Of a DNA stretch of 64,000 nucleotides, positions 36,917-45,880 are shown piece by piece. Position 1 is the first letter of the stretch. Each line of letters opens with the position of its first letter. Made by a program: the position numbers and the translations under genes. Source of the DNA: Phycisphaerae bacterium (lineage in GTDB: Bacteria; Planctomycetota; Phycisphaerae; UBA1845; CAIVHJ01); assembly GCA_022072405.1 (NCBI GenBank), contig JAJVHX010000001.1, positions 124,001-188,000 of the forward strand. Direction: 5' to 3'. The notes under the pieces were generated by a model, which saw only the letters and a program-made list of their open reading frames with translations, ran no database searches and was not told the DNA's origin.

Positions 36917-37851
36917 TGCACTGTTGAAAACATCTTGACGTTTTCAGAAATGGCGCTAATTTAGGGTCATGATCAAAAAGACGAATCTGTTGATGGCGGT
37001 AGTCAAATTGAGTCTGCGACTGGCCCGGCGGTGCATGAGCGAATATTCTTGCAACAAAAGCCCGCACAAATTCACGCAGGCTCAATTGATGTGCGGGTTG
37101 ATCCTGAAAACGTACTTGAAGACGACGTATCGCGGGGTCATCGACTATTTGGAGAATTCGCCTCCCTTGCAGCAGGCGTTGGGCCTGGAACGGTTGCCCC
37201 ACTATACGACGCTGAAGAAGTTTGCCGATCGCAGCGGAGTTGCGGAGGTGGCGGAGTGGATGATGGCGGAGATATTGAAAGAGGTGGGAGTGACCAGCGA
37301 TACCGTGGCCGTGGATTCGACGGGTCTGGAAACCACCTCGGCGAGTGCCCATTATCAAACGCGACGCGGCGGCCGTCGGCAGCAATATGTGAAGGTGTCG
37401 CTGGCGATTTTGTGTACGCAGTTGCTGCCGGCGGGCCTGGTGGTGGACTGGGGACCGCGCAACGACAAAGCCGAAGCGGCGGAATTGCTGCACCGAACCC
37501 GCCGTTACGTGCGACCGAAATATCTGTTGGCCGACGCCGGGTATGATGCCGAGTGGGTGCATCAGTTTTGTCGCGAAACGTGGGGCGTGCGGAGTTATAT
37601 TCCGCCCGCTGTGCATCGTGACGATGGGAATGTCGGCGGACGTTATCGTTCACAGATGACGCAACTGCCGCGGCGATACGGAATGCGTTGGCACGTGGAA
37701 TCCTTTTTCAGCGGACTGAAGCGAACCATGGGATCCACCTTGAATGCTCGACAGGACCAGACCTTGTTTGCCGAAGCCGCTCTGAAAGTCCTGACCTACG
37801 CCCTGCGACGCTAGCAGGAGAATAATATTCAGTTTTGTTTTCAACAGAGCA
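36917..37851 (+). mobile_element. Insertion sequence A (IS5-like), 935 bp, 9-bp target duplication
   Basis: The terminal inverted repeats are TGCACTGTTGAAAACA (36917-36932) and the complement of 37836-37851, TGCTCTGTTGAAAACA, 15 of 16 identical. AAACCACCT flanks it at 36908-36916 and 37852-37860. The single gene encodes a complete DDE transposase. The intact ends, target duplication and gene suggest a recent, possibly active copy. Confidence 0.88.
36969..37814 (+). CDS. DDE transposase of insertion sequence A
   Basis: 281 residues. The catalytic residues are A-V-D-S-T-G-L-E (first Asp near 116), L-L-A-D-A-G-Y-D (second Asp near 185) and W-H-V-E-S-F-F-S-G-L-K-R (Glu near 244), the DDE set of IS4/IS5-type enzymes, with the Y-x-x-K-R-like spacing after Glu. 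It fills the element between the inverted ends. The IS5 assignment is from motif style and the 9-bp duplication, which occurs in the IS903 branch; other DDE families remain possible. Confidence 0.9.
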   Translation: MIKKTNLLMAVVKLSLRLARRCMSEYSCNKSPHKFTQAQLMCGLILKTYLKTTYRGVIDYLENSPPLQQALGLERLPHYTTLKKFADRSGVAEVAEWMMAEILKEVGVTSDTVAVDSTGLETTSASAHYQTRRGGRRQQYVKVSLAILCTQLLPAGLVVDWGPRNDKAEAAELLHRTRRYVRPKYLLADAGYDAEWVHQFCRETWGVRSYIPPAVHRDDGNVGGRYRSQMTQLPRRYGMRWHVESFFSGLKRTMGSTLNARQDQTLFAEAALKVLTYALRR

Positions 37852-37864
37852 AAACCACCTCTAG

Positions 37865-39192
37865 CAGGACGCTGCAAAACACACTTTTTTTGTGTAATGG
37901 AGTTGTTTCCGTCTTTTTCCCACCATTTTTTTCATTTTCTTGATCGCCGGTTGAGTCCGACCGGTCTCGGTTCGCTCCAGTTCAGGTCGCCAACCTGCGG
38001 ATTCTCACCAGGTTGTAGGCTGCCGCCGCCAGTTGAAGCTGCTGATTGATTTTCCATCGGCCCACCAGGCGTGTGCGGCACAGGCCGGCGACGGTCTTGA
38101 TCCAGCCGAAAGCCTCTTCGATGGTCTTGCGGCACTGCTGGCTCAACCGATAACCGGCTGTGCCGAGCCGCCGGGCCATTCTCTTTCGCGCCCGGATGCG
38201 CGACTGATCCTTGCGGTGGCGATGATGGACGCCGCCGACCTTTCCCGCCCGCATGGCACTATGCGGTGTGACACCGCGTTTCTCCAACTCCTGATAATAA
38301 GGTCCGCTGTCATAGCCCTTGTCACTGCCCGTCGTCTTGGGCACGACGCGATGGCGACGACGAAACCCGTCTATCATCTCGATCGCCGCCGCCGGTTCAG
38401 CCTGTCCGTTGGCTTCACTCACCGCGACCGCCATCACCAGGCCGTGGCGATTCTCGGTGAGTGCATGACCCATGTGATAGAGCTTGGCCGGTTGACCGTC
38501 GGCCTTCTTGTAAAGCCGCGCCTCAGGATCGGTGGTGCTGACATGGGTGGCATTGCTGCGCTTCTGACCATGAAAATTCACCTCGACATTGCGCGGCTTG
38601 TAACCGTTGCCATCGCCTCCTTCTTTGCCATCCACTTCGTCCCTGGGCACGAAGCTCTTGATCGACGCATAGCTCTCGATCAACGTCCCGTCCACACTGA
38701 AGTGATCGTCACTGGTCAGCCCAGCCCGCATGGCCCGCTTCACGACACCGTCAAAGAACACCCCGATCAGGCCGTACCGCTCCAGACGCGGGCGATTGTG
38801 GGTAAATACCGTGGCGTCGAACATCGGCTCAGCCGGGTCCATGTCCAGAAACCAGCGAAAAAGCAGGTCCGTCTCAATCCGCTCGCACAACTGGCTCTCG
38901 CTTCGTATTGAGTACAGCGACTGCAACAATAGAGCCTTCAGCAATCGTTCGGGCGGCACGCTCGGTCGCCCTGTGCCCGCATAGGCCGCGTTGAACCGAC
39001 GGCTCATCCGTAACAGCTCTTCATCCACCATTCGCTTGATGGGCCGCAATGGATGATCCGACCGGACTCGTTCCTCGACACAGATCGCAAAAAACATCGG
39101 CGGTTGAGAATCAGACTGGCCACGCATCGATTGACCTCCCTGTCAGGTGATACTAAAAATATAATACCAATTATGGCTTTTGCAGCGTCCTG
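37865..39192 (-). mobile_element. Insertion sequence B (IS5/IS1182-like), 1328 bp
   Basis: Perfect 15-bp terminal inverted repeats: CAGGACGCTGCAAAA at 37865-37879 and its complement at 39178-39192. One transposase gene is read right to left. It starts only 13 bases after the end of insertion sequence A. Flanks are CTCTAG on the left and ATAGTA on the right, compatible with a 2-3 bp duplication around TA but not conclusive. The right end abuts, and seems to have removed the tip of, MITE copy C. Confidence 0.88.
37982..39127 (-). CDS. DDE transposase of insertion sequence B
   Basis: 381 residues. The N-terminal DUF772-type domain (about 20-115) has Y-x-G-x-G-R-P-S-V-P-P-E-R-L-L-K-A-L-L-L-Q. 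The first catalytic Asp is in F-S-V-D-G-T-L-I (about 145), the second in T-G-S-D-K-G-Y-D (about 263), and Glu is in T-I-E-E-A-F-G-W-I-K (about 344). G-G-G-A-G-G lies before the ATG. The gene appears full length and undamaged. It is unrelated in sequence to the transposase of insertion sequence A. Confidence 0.92.
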   Translation of the reverse strand: MRGQSDSQPPMFFAICVEERVRSDHPLRPIKRMVDEELLRMSRRFNAAYAGTGRPSVPPERLLKALLLQSLYSIRSESQLCERIETDLLFRWFLDMDPAEPMFDATVFTHNRPRLERYGLIGVFFDGVVKRAMRAGLTSDDHFSVDGTLIESYASIKSFVPRDEVDGKEGGDGNGYKPRNVEVNFHGQKRSNATHVSTTDPEARLYKKADGQPAKLYHMGHALTENRHGLVMAVAVSEANGQAEPAAAIEMIDGFRRRHRVVPKTTGSDKGYDSGPYYQELEKRGVTPHSAMRAGKVGGVHHRHRKDQSRIRARKRMARRLGTAGYRLSQQCRKTIEEAFGWIKTVAGLCRTRLVGRWKINQQLQLAAAAYNLVRIRRLAT

Positions 39193-39277
39193 ATAGTATC
39201 GTTTTACCGAGCCGCGACCGTAAGGGAGCGGTCTTTGCCATCTGGTGTATGAATTGGGTTCAAACGATCCCGGTACC
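39193..39277 (-). repeat. MITE copy C, inverted and truncated at one end
   Basis: An inverted relative of the 89-bp element. ACCGAGCCGCGACCG-TAAGGGAG and GGGTTCAAACGAT-CCCGGTACC match the reverse of copies A and B. The right end GGTACC is kept, but the left tip is replaced by the end of insertion sequence B. The inner arms read ATCGTTT on one side and AAACGAT on the other, so pairing is preserved although the bases differ from copies A and B. Confidence 0.7.
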
Positions 39278-39322
39278 GAAATAAATCTGACCGTTGATGC
39301 CTGACGGCTGAAATTTTTTCTC

Positions 39323-39901
39323 ATGCGCTTGTTCATTGCGATTGATGTGGATGCTGCTATCCGCCAGGCGATGCTGAAGGTGGCGAAATCCATTCATGCC
39401 TATCAGTCACAAATCAGCTGGACAACAGCGGAGCAGCTCCACCTGACGCTCAAATTCATTGGTGAAGTGGATGATCTACTGGCAGCGACGATGGCTGATC
39501 GACTGCAGCAACTCGCCCGCCGTTTTCCGCCAATAACGATATTAACAGAAGGGGTCGGCTGCTTTCCGCCTTCCGGACCGGTCAGGATCATCTGGATCGG
39601 TGGGCGGGAGCCGACCGGAACTTTAGTCAAAGTAGTGCATGGCATTGAGGATTTTGCAGAAGAATTGGGAGTGCCGCGAGAAAAGCGAACATTTTCCGAA
39701 CATTTTACAATTGGGCGCGTGAAATCCGACGGCAGCCGTGGTAAACTGCGAACCGCGGTACAGACTGCCCGGTTTGGCCCGATGGCGCTGCAGATTTCGC
39801 AACTGGTGCTTTACCAGTCAATTTTGCAGCCAAAGGGTGCTCAATATGTGCCCCTGTGCCGCGCTGCGTTGTCAGAGAATTCGACCACCCCAAAATTATG
39901 A
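39323..39901 (+). CDS. thpR: RNA 2',3'-cyclic phosphodiesterase (2H family)
   Basis: 192 residues with the two catalytic H-x-T-x motifs of the 2H phosphoesterase fold, H-L-T-L (H40) and H-F-T-I (near residue 130). The N-terminus M-R-L-F-I-A-I-D is typical. The family hydrolyses 2',3'-cyclic phosphate ends of RNA and was originally called 2'-5' RNA ligase. The stop overlaps an ATG by four bases, and recA starts 12 bases on, so the two genes are probably cotranscribed. Confidence 0.92.
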   Translation: MRLFIAIDVDAAIRQAMLKVAKSIHAYQSQISWTTAEQLHLTLKFIGEVDDLLAATMADRLQQLARRFPPITILTEGVGCFPPSGPVRIIWIGGREPTGTLVKVVHGIEDFAEELGVPREKRTFSEHFTIGRVKSDGSRGKLRTAVQTARFGPMALQISQLVLYQSILQPKGAQYVPLCRAALSENSTTPKL

Positions 39902-39912
39902 GGTGCCAACAC

Positions 39913-41031
39913 ATGTCCATGCCGCCCGCCATAACTAATCGTAAAGAACTCAGCCGGACTCTGGAACAGATTGAGAAAACATACGGTAAAGGGGCACTGA
40001 TCCTGCTGAGCGACAAAACTCCGGCAGCCATGGATTGTCTCTCAACCGGGTCACTGTCGCTCGACCTGGCGCTGGGTGGTAAAGGATTGCCGCGCGGACG
40101 GATCGTGGAATTATTCGGCCCGGAATCCTCCGGAAAAACGACGCTGGCGTTGCATGTTACTGCGGAAGCACAGAAGGGCGATGGTGTGGCGGCGTTCATC
40201 GACGTCGAGCATGCTCTCGATCCCAGCTGGGCGCGGCGGTGCGGGGTTAATACGGAGGCGCTGCTGGTCAGCCAGCCCGACAGCGGTGAACAGGCCATGG
40301 AGATCACCGAGATGCTGGTTCGCTCCAATGCTGTCGACATCATCGTGGTGGACTCGGTCGCGGCGCTGACCACCAAGGCGGAGATCGAGGGCGAAATGGG
40401 TGACAGCCACGTAGCCCAGCAGGCCCGGCTGATGAGCCAGGCGTTGCGCAAGCTGACGGCCGCGATCAGCAAGTCCCGCTGCATCGTGGTGTTCATCAAT
40501 CAGATTCGCATGAAGATCGGCGTCATGTTCGGCAATCCGGAAACGACTCCCGGCGGTAAAGCGCTGAAGTTTTACAGTTCGGTGCGTATTGATATCCGGC
40601 GAGTGGCGTCGATCAAGGAGGGGGACCAGGTGATGGGTAATCACGTGGTGGCCAAGGTGGTCAAGAACAAGGTAGCGGCGCCATTCCGGGAGGCGGAATT
40701 CGACATCATGTTTGACGGCGGCATCAGCCGCGAGGGAGATCTGCTGGATCTGGCTTCCAACTGCAACGTCATCAGCAAATCGGGCGCGTGGCTGAATTAC
40801 GGCGACTTGCGCCTCGGTCAGGGCCGTGAAAATGCCAAGCAGTTCCTCAAAGATAACCCGCCGATCTTCCAGGAAATCTATGATAAGGTGGTCGCAGTAA
40901 AAACGGCTGAGAAAGTCGCCGCCCAGCAGCCGCGCGTGGTCGGTTCGGTTGCAGTAACCGGAAGCAAATCCAAAGATAATGGCGAGGCTGAAAAGCAGGA
41001 AGCTCCGGCAGGCAAGTCAAAGAAAAAGTAG
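39913..41031 (+). CDS. recA: Recombinase RecA
   Basis: 372 residues. Walker A is G-P-E-S-S-G-K-T-T (69-77), followed by the C-terminal side E-V-E-H-A-L-D-like FIDVEHALD, Walker [11 protein letters not shown], the L1/L2 DNA-binding region and [10 protein letters not shown]. The Lys-rich, disordered tail (residues about 335-372) is usual. I start at the ATG preceded by GAGGTG; longer in-frame starts run into the thpR gene. No lexA-box-like palindrome was spotted just upstream, since the gene follows thpR directly. Confidence 0.98.
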   Translation: MSMPPAITNRKELSRTLEQIEKTYGKGALILLSDKTPAAMDCLSTGSLSLDLALGGKGLPRGRIVELFGPESSGKTTLALHVTAEAQKGDGVAAFIDVEHALDPSWARRCGVNTEALLVSQPDSGEQAMEITEMLVRSNAVDIIVVDSVAALTTKAEIEGEMGDSHVAQQARLMSQALRKLTAAISKSRCIVVFINQIRMKIGVMFGNPETTPGGKALKFYSSVRIDIRRVASIKEGDQVMGNHVVAKVVKNKVAAPFREAEFDIMFDGGISREGDLLDLASNCNVISKSGAWLNYGDLRLGQGRENAKQFLKDNPPIFQEIYDKVVAVKTAEKVAAQQPRVVGSVAVTGSKSKDNGEAEKQEAPAGKSKKK

Positions 41032-41566
41032 CTTCATCCGGGTTATTTTCGTTGGGAGGCCGGCCACCACTTGGGCGGCGGATTCAAAGTGACGGCAGCC
41101 CGACGATCACGTTTCGCGATGTAAAATGGTTCACAGCAGCGCAGCGGGTCGAAAAATATAAAATACCAGTATGGTTTATTTCGTGCATGCTTCCAGAAGT
41201 CGGTGGAGGCCCGGATCTGAGAAAAAAGCCGTACCTGCCAGTAGCGCTGCTCTCGCGGTGTCGGGGAGTACAACATCTTGATACTCAAAATGTTGCAATA
41301 ACCTAAGACTGGCCCGGCGGTGACATTGAACCACAATCGTATCCCTGGCTGTAATTGATCCAGCACGCCAGATCGCTTCCTGCCGACTCGGAATTCGACA
41401 GTTTTGATATTGCCGATCAGACATGTCTTGTACAGCGGTTTGACGACGAATAAGCAGCTGCTCATGGAAATGACCGCGGGAATGTGATACACCTTTACAG
41501 AACCGAATTACCATCTTACTCGGAACATGTCCAATCTGCCGGAATATCAGATGTGGAGGGAGCATT
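41032..41566. other. 535-base gap, no convincing gene
   Basis: Between recA and the receiver-XRE gene. Minus-strand open frames of 129 and 149 codons overlap each other in different frames, lack ribosome sites and resemble no family I know. A short stretch (about 41050-41280) reads as a Trp/Arg-rich peptide on the minus strand, which may be chance or a gene remnant. GGAGGGA before 41567 is the next gene's ribosome site. Confidence 0.4.
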
Positions 41567-42235
41567 GTGGATACGACTGCTCAGACTGATACAAATGGCG
41601 CGCCGATACCGTCAGCTAAAATGAGCGTCAAGCCGATCCGCAAACATATCAAAGTGCTGATTGTGGATGACGAGCCGGAAGTCTGCCGCACGGTGGGTCT
41701 GCTGCTGGAACACAGCGGCTACCAGGTGGTGACCAGTTGCAATCCCAGCGAGGGTATTCAACTGGTGTCGCAGGAGTCGTTTCACTTGGCGATGATCGAT
41801 CTGAAGATGCCGGATATGGACGGCATCGACGTGATCGAACAGTTCAAGCGGATTGACGAGCGGATCAACTGCATCATGATGACTGCTTATCCCGACCTGG
41901 AGACCGCCACGGCAGCGATGCGGGCTGGGGCGCGGGATTATGTCACCAAGCCCTTCAAACAGGATGAACTGCTGGGGGCGGTGGATCGGGCCTGCCGGGC
42001 GATGGGACTGGTTTATACCAATGAAACTGAATTGAACAGCCAGATCGGGCAGCGCATCCGCGAAGCCCGGCTGAACCGCAACATGACGCTGCGACAGTTG
42101 TCCGAATTAACCGAGCTGACCACATCACAGTTGTCACAGGTGGAACTGGGCAAAAACGCCGCATCGATCTGGGCACTGGCGCGGATCAGTTCGGCACTGG
42201 GCTATCAGCTTTCCGTATTGTTGCGTGGTTTGTAG
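41567..42235 (+). CDS. Response regulator with receiver and XRE-type helix-turn-helix
   Basis: 222 residues from a GTG start preceded by GGAGGGA. The receiver domain (about 28-145) has the acidic pair D-D-E, the phospho-acceptor Asp in M-I-D-L-K-M-P-D-M-D-G, Thr in M-M-T-A-Y and Lys in V-T-K-P-F-K. The C-terminal domain (about 160-222) is a Cro/CI-type HTH (I-G-Q-R-I-R-E-A-R-L-x8-L-R-Q-L-S-E-L...S-Q-L-S-Q-V-E). This output domain is rare among response regulators, which usually use OmpR, NarL or Fis-type domains. No histidine kinase is adjacent, so it is an orphan. It is followed by a clear terminator. Confidence 0.9.
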   Translation: MDTTAQTDTNGAPIPSAKMSVKPIRKHIKVLIVDDEPEVCRTVGLLLEHSGYQVVTSCNPSEGIQLVSQESFHLAMIDLKMPDMDGIDVIEQFKRIDERINCIMMTAYPDLETATAAMRAGARDYVTKPFKQDELLGAVDRACRAMGLVYTNETELNSQIGQRIREARLNRNMTLRQLSELTELTTSQLSQVELGKNAASIWALARISSALGYQLSVLLRGL

Positions 42236-42279
42236 AGGGCGTATCCTGCCGCGAGGCCTCATGGTGTTATCATTACCAC

Positions 42280-42311
42280 AGCACCCGCTCCACCGGGTGC
42301 TATTTATTTTA
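42280..42311 (+). terminator. Rho-independent terminator after the receiver-XRE gene
   Basis: AGCACCCG and CGGGTGCT form an 8-bp perfect stem with loop CTCCAC, followed by ATTTATTTTAG. Confidence 0.85.
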
Positions 42312-42334
42312 GTAAAATTGCTAGACCCGATGTT

Positions 42335-42438
42335 GTCATTTCGAGCGCTCCGGGAAATCATGCCCGAACCTGTGCACATGTGGTCATCCGGCAAGATTCC
42401 CCGTTCGTTCCGATGTTACTGTACACCCTCGGGATGAC
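42335..42438 (+). repeat. Short element with GTCATTTCGAG / CTCGGGATGAC ends
   Basis: The ends are imperfect inverted repeats (9 of 11). The interior contains CATGTG-type palindromes. Similar GTCATTCC...GGGATGAC sequence is at 32533. These look like MITE-type or REP-type elements; no target duplication is apparent. Confidence 0.4.
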
Positions 42439-42481
42439 GATTGTGCAAGTTCTCCTTTAGTATTATTTCTGGAGAGGATGT

Positions 42482-43363
42482 ATGGCTAATTCGAAGACTG
42501 GTTCAGCCCCGCGTCTGGGCGCGCACATGTCCACCGCCGGCGGATTGCATGAAGCGTTTGATCGTGCGGTGGAAGTCGGGTGTGAATGCCTGCAGGTTTT
42601 TGTGAAAAATCAACGCCAGTGGTCGGCGAAAAAACTGTCGGCTGAGGAAATCGGACAATGGCAGCAGGCCCGGCAGCGGAGTGGCCTGGGACCGGTGATC
42701 GCCCATGCCACTTACCTCATCAACCTCGGTTCATCAAAACAGGATTTGTGGGAAAAAAGCGTTAAAGCTCTCGGGGAGGAGCTGCAGCGTTGTGAGACGC
42801 TGGGTATTATCCTGCTGGTTTTTCATCCCGGTGCCCATGTGGATCAGACCCTGGAGGAAGGAATCGCCCGGGTGGTGGAGGGGATCAACGAGATTCACCA
42901 GGCGTATCCGGATTTAACTTCGCGCCTGGCGTTGGAATGTACTGCCGGGCAGGGCCAAGCCATCGGCCATCGTCTGGAACACCTGGCCGACATTATTAAT
43001 CAGGTAGAACAGCCGAATCGCCTGGCGGTCTGTCTCGATACCTGCCATCTGTTCGCTGCCGGTTACCCGCTCAGCGATCCGGCAGATTATTCCGCCACCA
43101 TGCAGCAGGTGGAGCAGACCATTGGGCGAGTGCGGGTGGCTTGTTTCCATCTCAATGATTCGATGAAGGGATTGGGTTCGCGGGTCGATCGTCACGCCGC
43201 CATCGGCGAGGGTCAGATCGGTTTGGGAGCATTCCGCAACATTCTGCTGGATCCCCGGTGGCGCGATCGGCCCATGGTTCTGGAAACACCCAAGGGCGAA
43301 GATAATCATGGCGTTGATCTGGATCGGGTGAATCTGGGTGTATTACGCGGATTACTCGCCTGA
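42482..43363 (+). CDS. nfo: Endonuclease IV (AP endonuclease)
   Basis: 293 residues of the TIM-barrel AP endonuclease family, which nicks DNA 5' to abasic sites with three zinc ions. Characteristic segments are L-G-A-H-M-S-T-A-G-G, Q-V-F-V-K-N-Q-R-Q-W, V-F-H-P-G-A-H, A-L-E-C-T-A-G-Q-G, C-L-D-T-C-H-L-F-A-A-G-Y, F-H-L-N-D-S and R-x-D-R-H-A-A-I-G-E-G-Q-I-G, supplying all zinc ligands. GGAGAGGATG precedes the ATG. It is next to recA in the broad sense but not in one operon. Confidence 0.97.
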   Translation: MANSKTGSAPRLGAHMSTAGGLHEAFDRAVEVGCECLQVFVKNQRQWSAKKLSAEEIGQWQQARQRSGLGPVIAHATYLINLGSSKQDLWEKSVKALGEELQRCETLGIILLVFHPGAHVDQTLEEGIARVVEGINEIHQAYPDLTSRLALECTAGQGQAIGHRLEHLADIINQVEQPNRLAVCLDTCHLFAAGYPLSDPADYSATMQQVEQTIGRVRVACFHLNDSMKGLGSRVDRHAAIGEGQIGLGAFRNILLDPRWRDRPMVLETPKGEDNHGVDLDRVNLGVLRGLLA

Positions 43364-43422
43364 GTTGGAACGGTAGGCAGAGACGCCGGCTGCTATATCA
43401 AAACTATTGCCGTGCTAATGGG

Positions 43423-44010
43423 TTAAATGCTGCGACTTTTTTCGATGGCGCTGCGGATGCGCTCGTGCACTTCTTCCGGTTGGCTGATCTGCTCCCACCA
43501 GGCTTCGATATGTTGTGGTTCCTGCACTGCGAATCCGATCGAGCCGACATGACACAGTCGCTCGATTACCGGGCTGCGGATGGTGGTGCGGCTGATCTGC
43601 GGTAAGGGGGCTTCAAAGAGGGTCACCTGAATCACACCACGACAGCACATCACCCGTCGATTGGTCAGGATGTAGAGCCGTGAACTCCATTGCAGCAGGG
43701 CAATAATCAGCCGGGCCGCAGTGGCGATCAGAGCGATCTGGGTGATCAGATTCTGCGAAAGGGCAGGATAGTGTGTGGCGATCCATGGAGCCAGCAGAAT
43801 CAACGAGGCTCCCAGAAACAACCAGCGCACCGACACCAGCACCATGAACCAGACGGAAGGTTTCAGGGCGAAGATAACGATTTCTCCGCCATGCAGCAGG
43901 TAACCGGGGATCACCTCATTGAGTCCCAGGGCGCGCGGGTCCACAGGTACGCCGGCGGTATCCTTGGAAAAAGCAGCCGGTAAATCGGTGGCATCGGAAG
44001 CAGTTTTCAT
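43423..44010 (-). CDS. Bacterial PH-domain (bPH2/DUF304) membrane protein
   Basis: 195 residues. A polar N-terminus is followed by two TMs (about 55-75 and 88-108). The bPH2 domain reads Y-I-L-T-N-R-R-V-M-C-C-R-G-V-I-Q-V and continues with a segment like I-S-R-T-T-I-R-S-P-V-I-E-R-L-C-H-V-G-S-I-G-F. Such proteins are of unknown biochemical role. The start overlaps the stop of hpt as ATGA, so it is the second gene of a two-gene unit. Confidence 0.82.
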   Translation of the reverse strand: MKTASDATDLPAAFSKDTAGVPVDPRALGLNEVIPGYLLHGGEIVIFALKPSVWFMVLVSVRWLFLGASLILLAPWIATHYPALSQNLITQIALIATAARLIIALLQWSSRLYILTNRRVMCCRGVIQVTLFEAPLPQISRTTIRSPVIERLCHVGSIGFAVQEPQHIEAWWEQISQPEEVHERIRSAIEKSRSI

Positions 44011-44567
44011 GAGGCAGCATCCGGCTGAGGTTGATAAAGCTCGCGACGCAGCACGCCGATGTGCGGATAGTTGCGATAATGATCATTGTAGTCGAGTCCA
44101 TAGCCGACGACGAAAACATCCTCCACATCAAAGCCGACGAAATCGACATGAATATCCGCCGGGGCGGTACTCTTGCGCAGCAGGACGCCGGTGTGGATGC
44201 TAGCCGGCTGCAACGCCTGCAATTCGTTTTGTACCAGTCGCAGGGTTCGGCCGGTATCGAGAATATCATCGATTAACAAAACATGGTCCCCGCGGATATC
44301 CAGATCGAGATCTTTGAGCAGACGCGGGGTGGTGCCGGTGGTGGTGGCTCCCTTGTAACTGGAGACGGTCACCAGACCGATTTTCATGCGGATCGGCAGG
44401 TTGCGGATCAGATCCGCCAGGAATATGATCGAACCCGAAAGAATGGTGACCAGCGTAACGCCCGAAGTCGTGTCGGTGAACGTGGCGGCGATCTCGGACG
44501 CCAGCTGATGCACCCGGGCGGCGATTTGCTCACGCGAGAAGAGTATCCGGTCGATATCCTGCAGCAT
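44007..44567 (-). CDS. hpt: Hypoxanthine phosphoribosyltransferase
   Basis: 186 residues. The PRPP-binding motif is V-L-L-I-D-D-I-L-D-T-G-R-T-L, and the flexible-loop S-S-Y-K-G-A-T-T, the N-terminal S-G-S-I-I-F-L-A-D-L and D-V-F-V-V-G-Y-G-L-D-Y-N-D-H-Y-R-N are all present. It salvages hypoxanthine and guanine to IMP and GMP. It lies upstream of and overlaps the bPH2 gene. In many bacteria hpt neighbours tilS; here tilS is 21 kb away. Confidence 0.95.
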   Translation of the reverse strand: MLQDIDRILFSREQIAARVHQLASEIAATFTDTTSGVTLVTILSGSIIFLADLIRNLPIRMKIGLVTVSSYKGATTTGTTPRLLKDLDLDIRGDHVLLIDDILDTGRTLRLVQNELQALQPASIHTGVLLRKSTAPADIHVDFVGFDVEDVFVVGYGLDYNDHYRNYPHIGVLRRELYQPQPDAAS

Positions 44568-44669
44568 AAGCCCTTTTCCGTAGAACAGGCCGTGGTTGGA
44601 TAGTGGGCAATCTAACGAATATCAGCAGGGTTGACAACGGCCCCGTCTGCGGACAGAGTGCACCCTGGT

Positions 44670-45512
44670 ATGGACAATCGATTCGACCCATCGGAGAGGT
44701 ATCCCCCAGCCGCACCGGTCTATTCGAGACCGAGCATCACCTCAGCGCCCCTCTTTCAAAAAAGGTACTGGCAATTACCCAGCCCACAGCAGAGCCGCGC
44801 TCAATCTCTGCTGGAAATATTTATCGTGGGCGTGTTGTTGATGGCCTGGACTGTGCGGCTGGCCCCGTGGTTACGCCTGTTGGCCGGCTGGTCTGAGAAT
44901 GAACATCTGGAATTTCATGTTGCCCTGCAGGGACTGGTGGCGTTGACGATCGTCGCGGTTATGACCTGGATAGGCCGGACGCGGTCAGTAGACCTGGGAC
45001 TGGGATCGCTTCGTTTGGGGCGTGATCTGTTTATCGGTCTGGCGACGGTTATTCCAGCTTATATTGTGAATATCTTGGCATCCCTTGTCATGGTGGCCGT
45101 GATACTCGTGTTTGGTGAACAAAATCTGGATTCGATCGCTAAAGAAAAAATTCCGACGATCGAATTTGTGGGTGGATTGAATCCAGTTATTGTACTGCCC
45201 TTGATGGCACTGGTGGGGTTATATGAAGAGGTGCTGTTTCGCGGATTTCTGATGGGCCGGTTCTATAATCTGTTCCGACGGCAGTGGCTGGCGATATCCG
45301 TGAGTGCCCTGTTGTTCGGTCTCGCCCATGCACCGACGCAAGGCTGGATGGGTGCGGGGTAGACGGCGGTGATGGGGGCGGCGATGGGGGTTCTGGTGCT
45401 GTGGCGGCGAAGCCTCTGGCCGGCAGTGGCCTGTCACATGGGGATTAATGTCTGTTCGTCGGCACTGGCTATCTGGGTATTACCCAAGCTGGACCAATTA
45501 ACAGGCCTCTAA
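44670..45512 (+). pseudogene. CPBP-family intramembrane protease gene interrupted by in-frame TAG
   Basis: Codons 1-230 encode six or so TMs with CPBP (CAAX-like) motif 1, E-E-V-L-F-R-G (186-192), and motif 2, F-G-L-A-H (216-220). A TAG stands at 45360-45362. The same frame continues without interruption for 49 codons, giving L-W-P-A-V-A-C-H-M-G-I-N, the third motif (H-x-x-x-N), and a final TM before TAA at 45510. The stop is therefore a single substitution (for example CAG to TAG) in an otherwise intact gene, or a readthrough site, or an assembly error. Without the tail the third catalytic motif is lost. I start at the ATG; an upstream TTG adds 13 residues. Confidence 0.8.
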
Positions 45513-45598
45513 CCTCGGCCATTTAACGGCGGTCTGCCGGAAATCCGGACCTCCAGCGGGTATAATAAGATGCCTACGGTTCCGGAGGGAGGTATCTG

Positions 45599-45871
45599 AT
45601 GGCCAAAGCCAATGTGGATCCAGCCGAACTGCGCCGTTTTGCCCGCGAACTCAGCCGCTTCAGCAGTGATTTGCAGGGTATGATCGCTACGCTGCATGGG
45701 CGGATGCGTACGCTGGAAAAAACCTGGCAGGACCAGGAACAGCAACGCTTCGCCGAAGAATTTGATCAGACCATCAAGACCCTGGCTCGATTTTTTGAGT
45801 CCGCCGATCAACACGTGGCTTTTCTGGGCAAAAAAGCGCGCCATATCGAAGAGTATCTGCAACAGCGCTAG
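45599..45871 (+). CDS. WXG100-like small helical protein
   Basis: 90 residues, all helical and without a signal peptide. A helix-turn-helix hairpin has Trp near 43 at the turn: T-W-Q-D-Q-E, so W-x-D instead of the canonical W-x-G. The phase of hydrophobics (F-A-R-E-L-S-R-F...F-A-E-E-F-D-Q-T) fits the EsxA/WXG100 fold, but the C-terminal Y-x-x-x-D/E secretion signal is absent (ends E-Y-L-Q-Q-R). It is the first gene of a four-gene operon that ends with an EccC-like ATPase. GGAGGGAGG precedes the ATG, and TATAAT (45561-45566) may be a -10 box. Confidence 0.7.
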   Translation: MAKANVDPAELRRFARELSRFSSDLQGMIATLHGRMRTLEKTWQDQEQQRFAEEFDQTIKTLARFFESADQHVAFLGKKARHIEEYLQQR

Positions 45872-45880
45872 GAGAGATCG

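Noticed and set aside
39004..39393. Minus-strand open frame containing RPLPYGRGSVK
   Set aside because: It is the translation of MITE copy C and the end of an insertion sequence, a known type of spurious call.
41043..41565. Minus-strand open frames of 149 and 129 codons after recA
   Set aside because: They overlap in different frames, have no ribosome site and no recognisable family; composition looks like chance. Kept only as a gap note.
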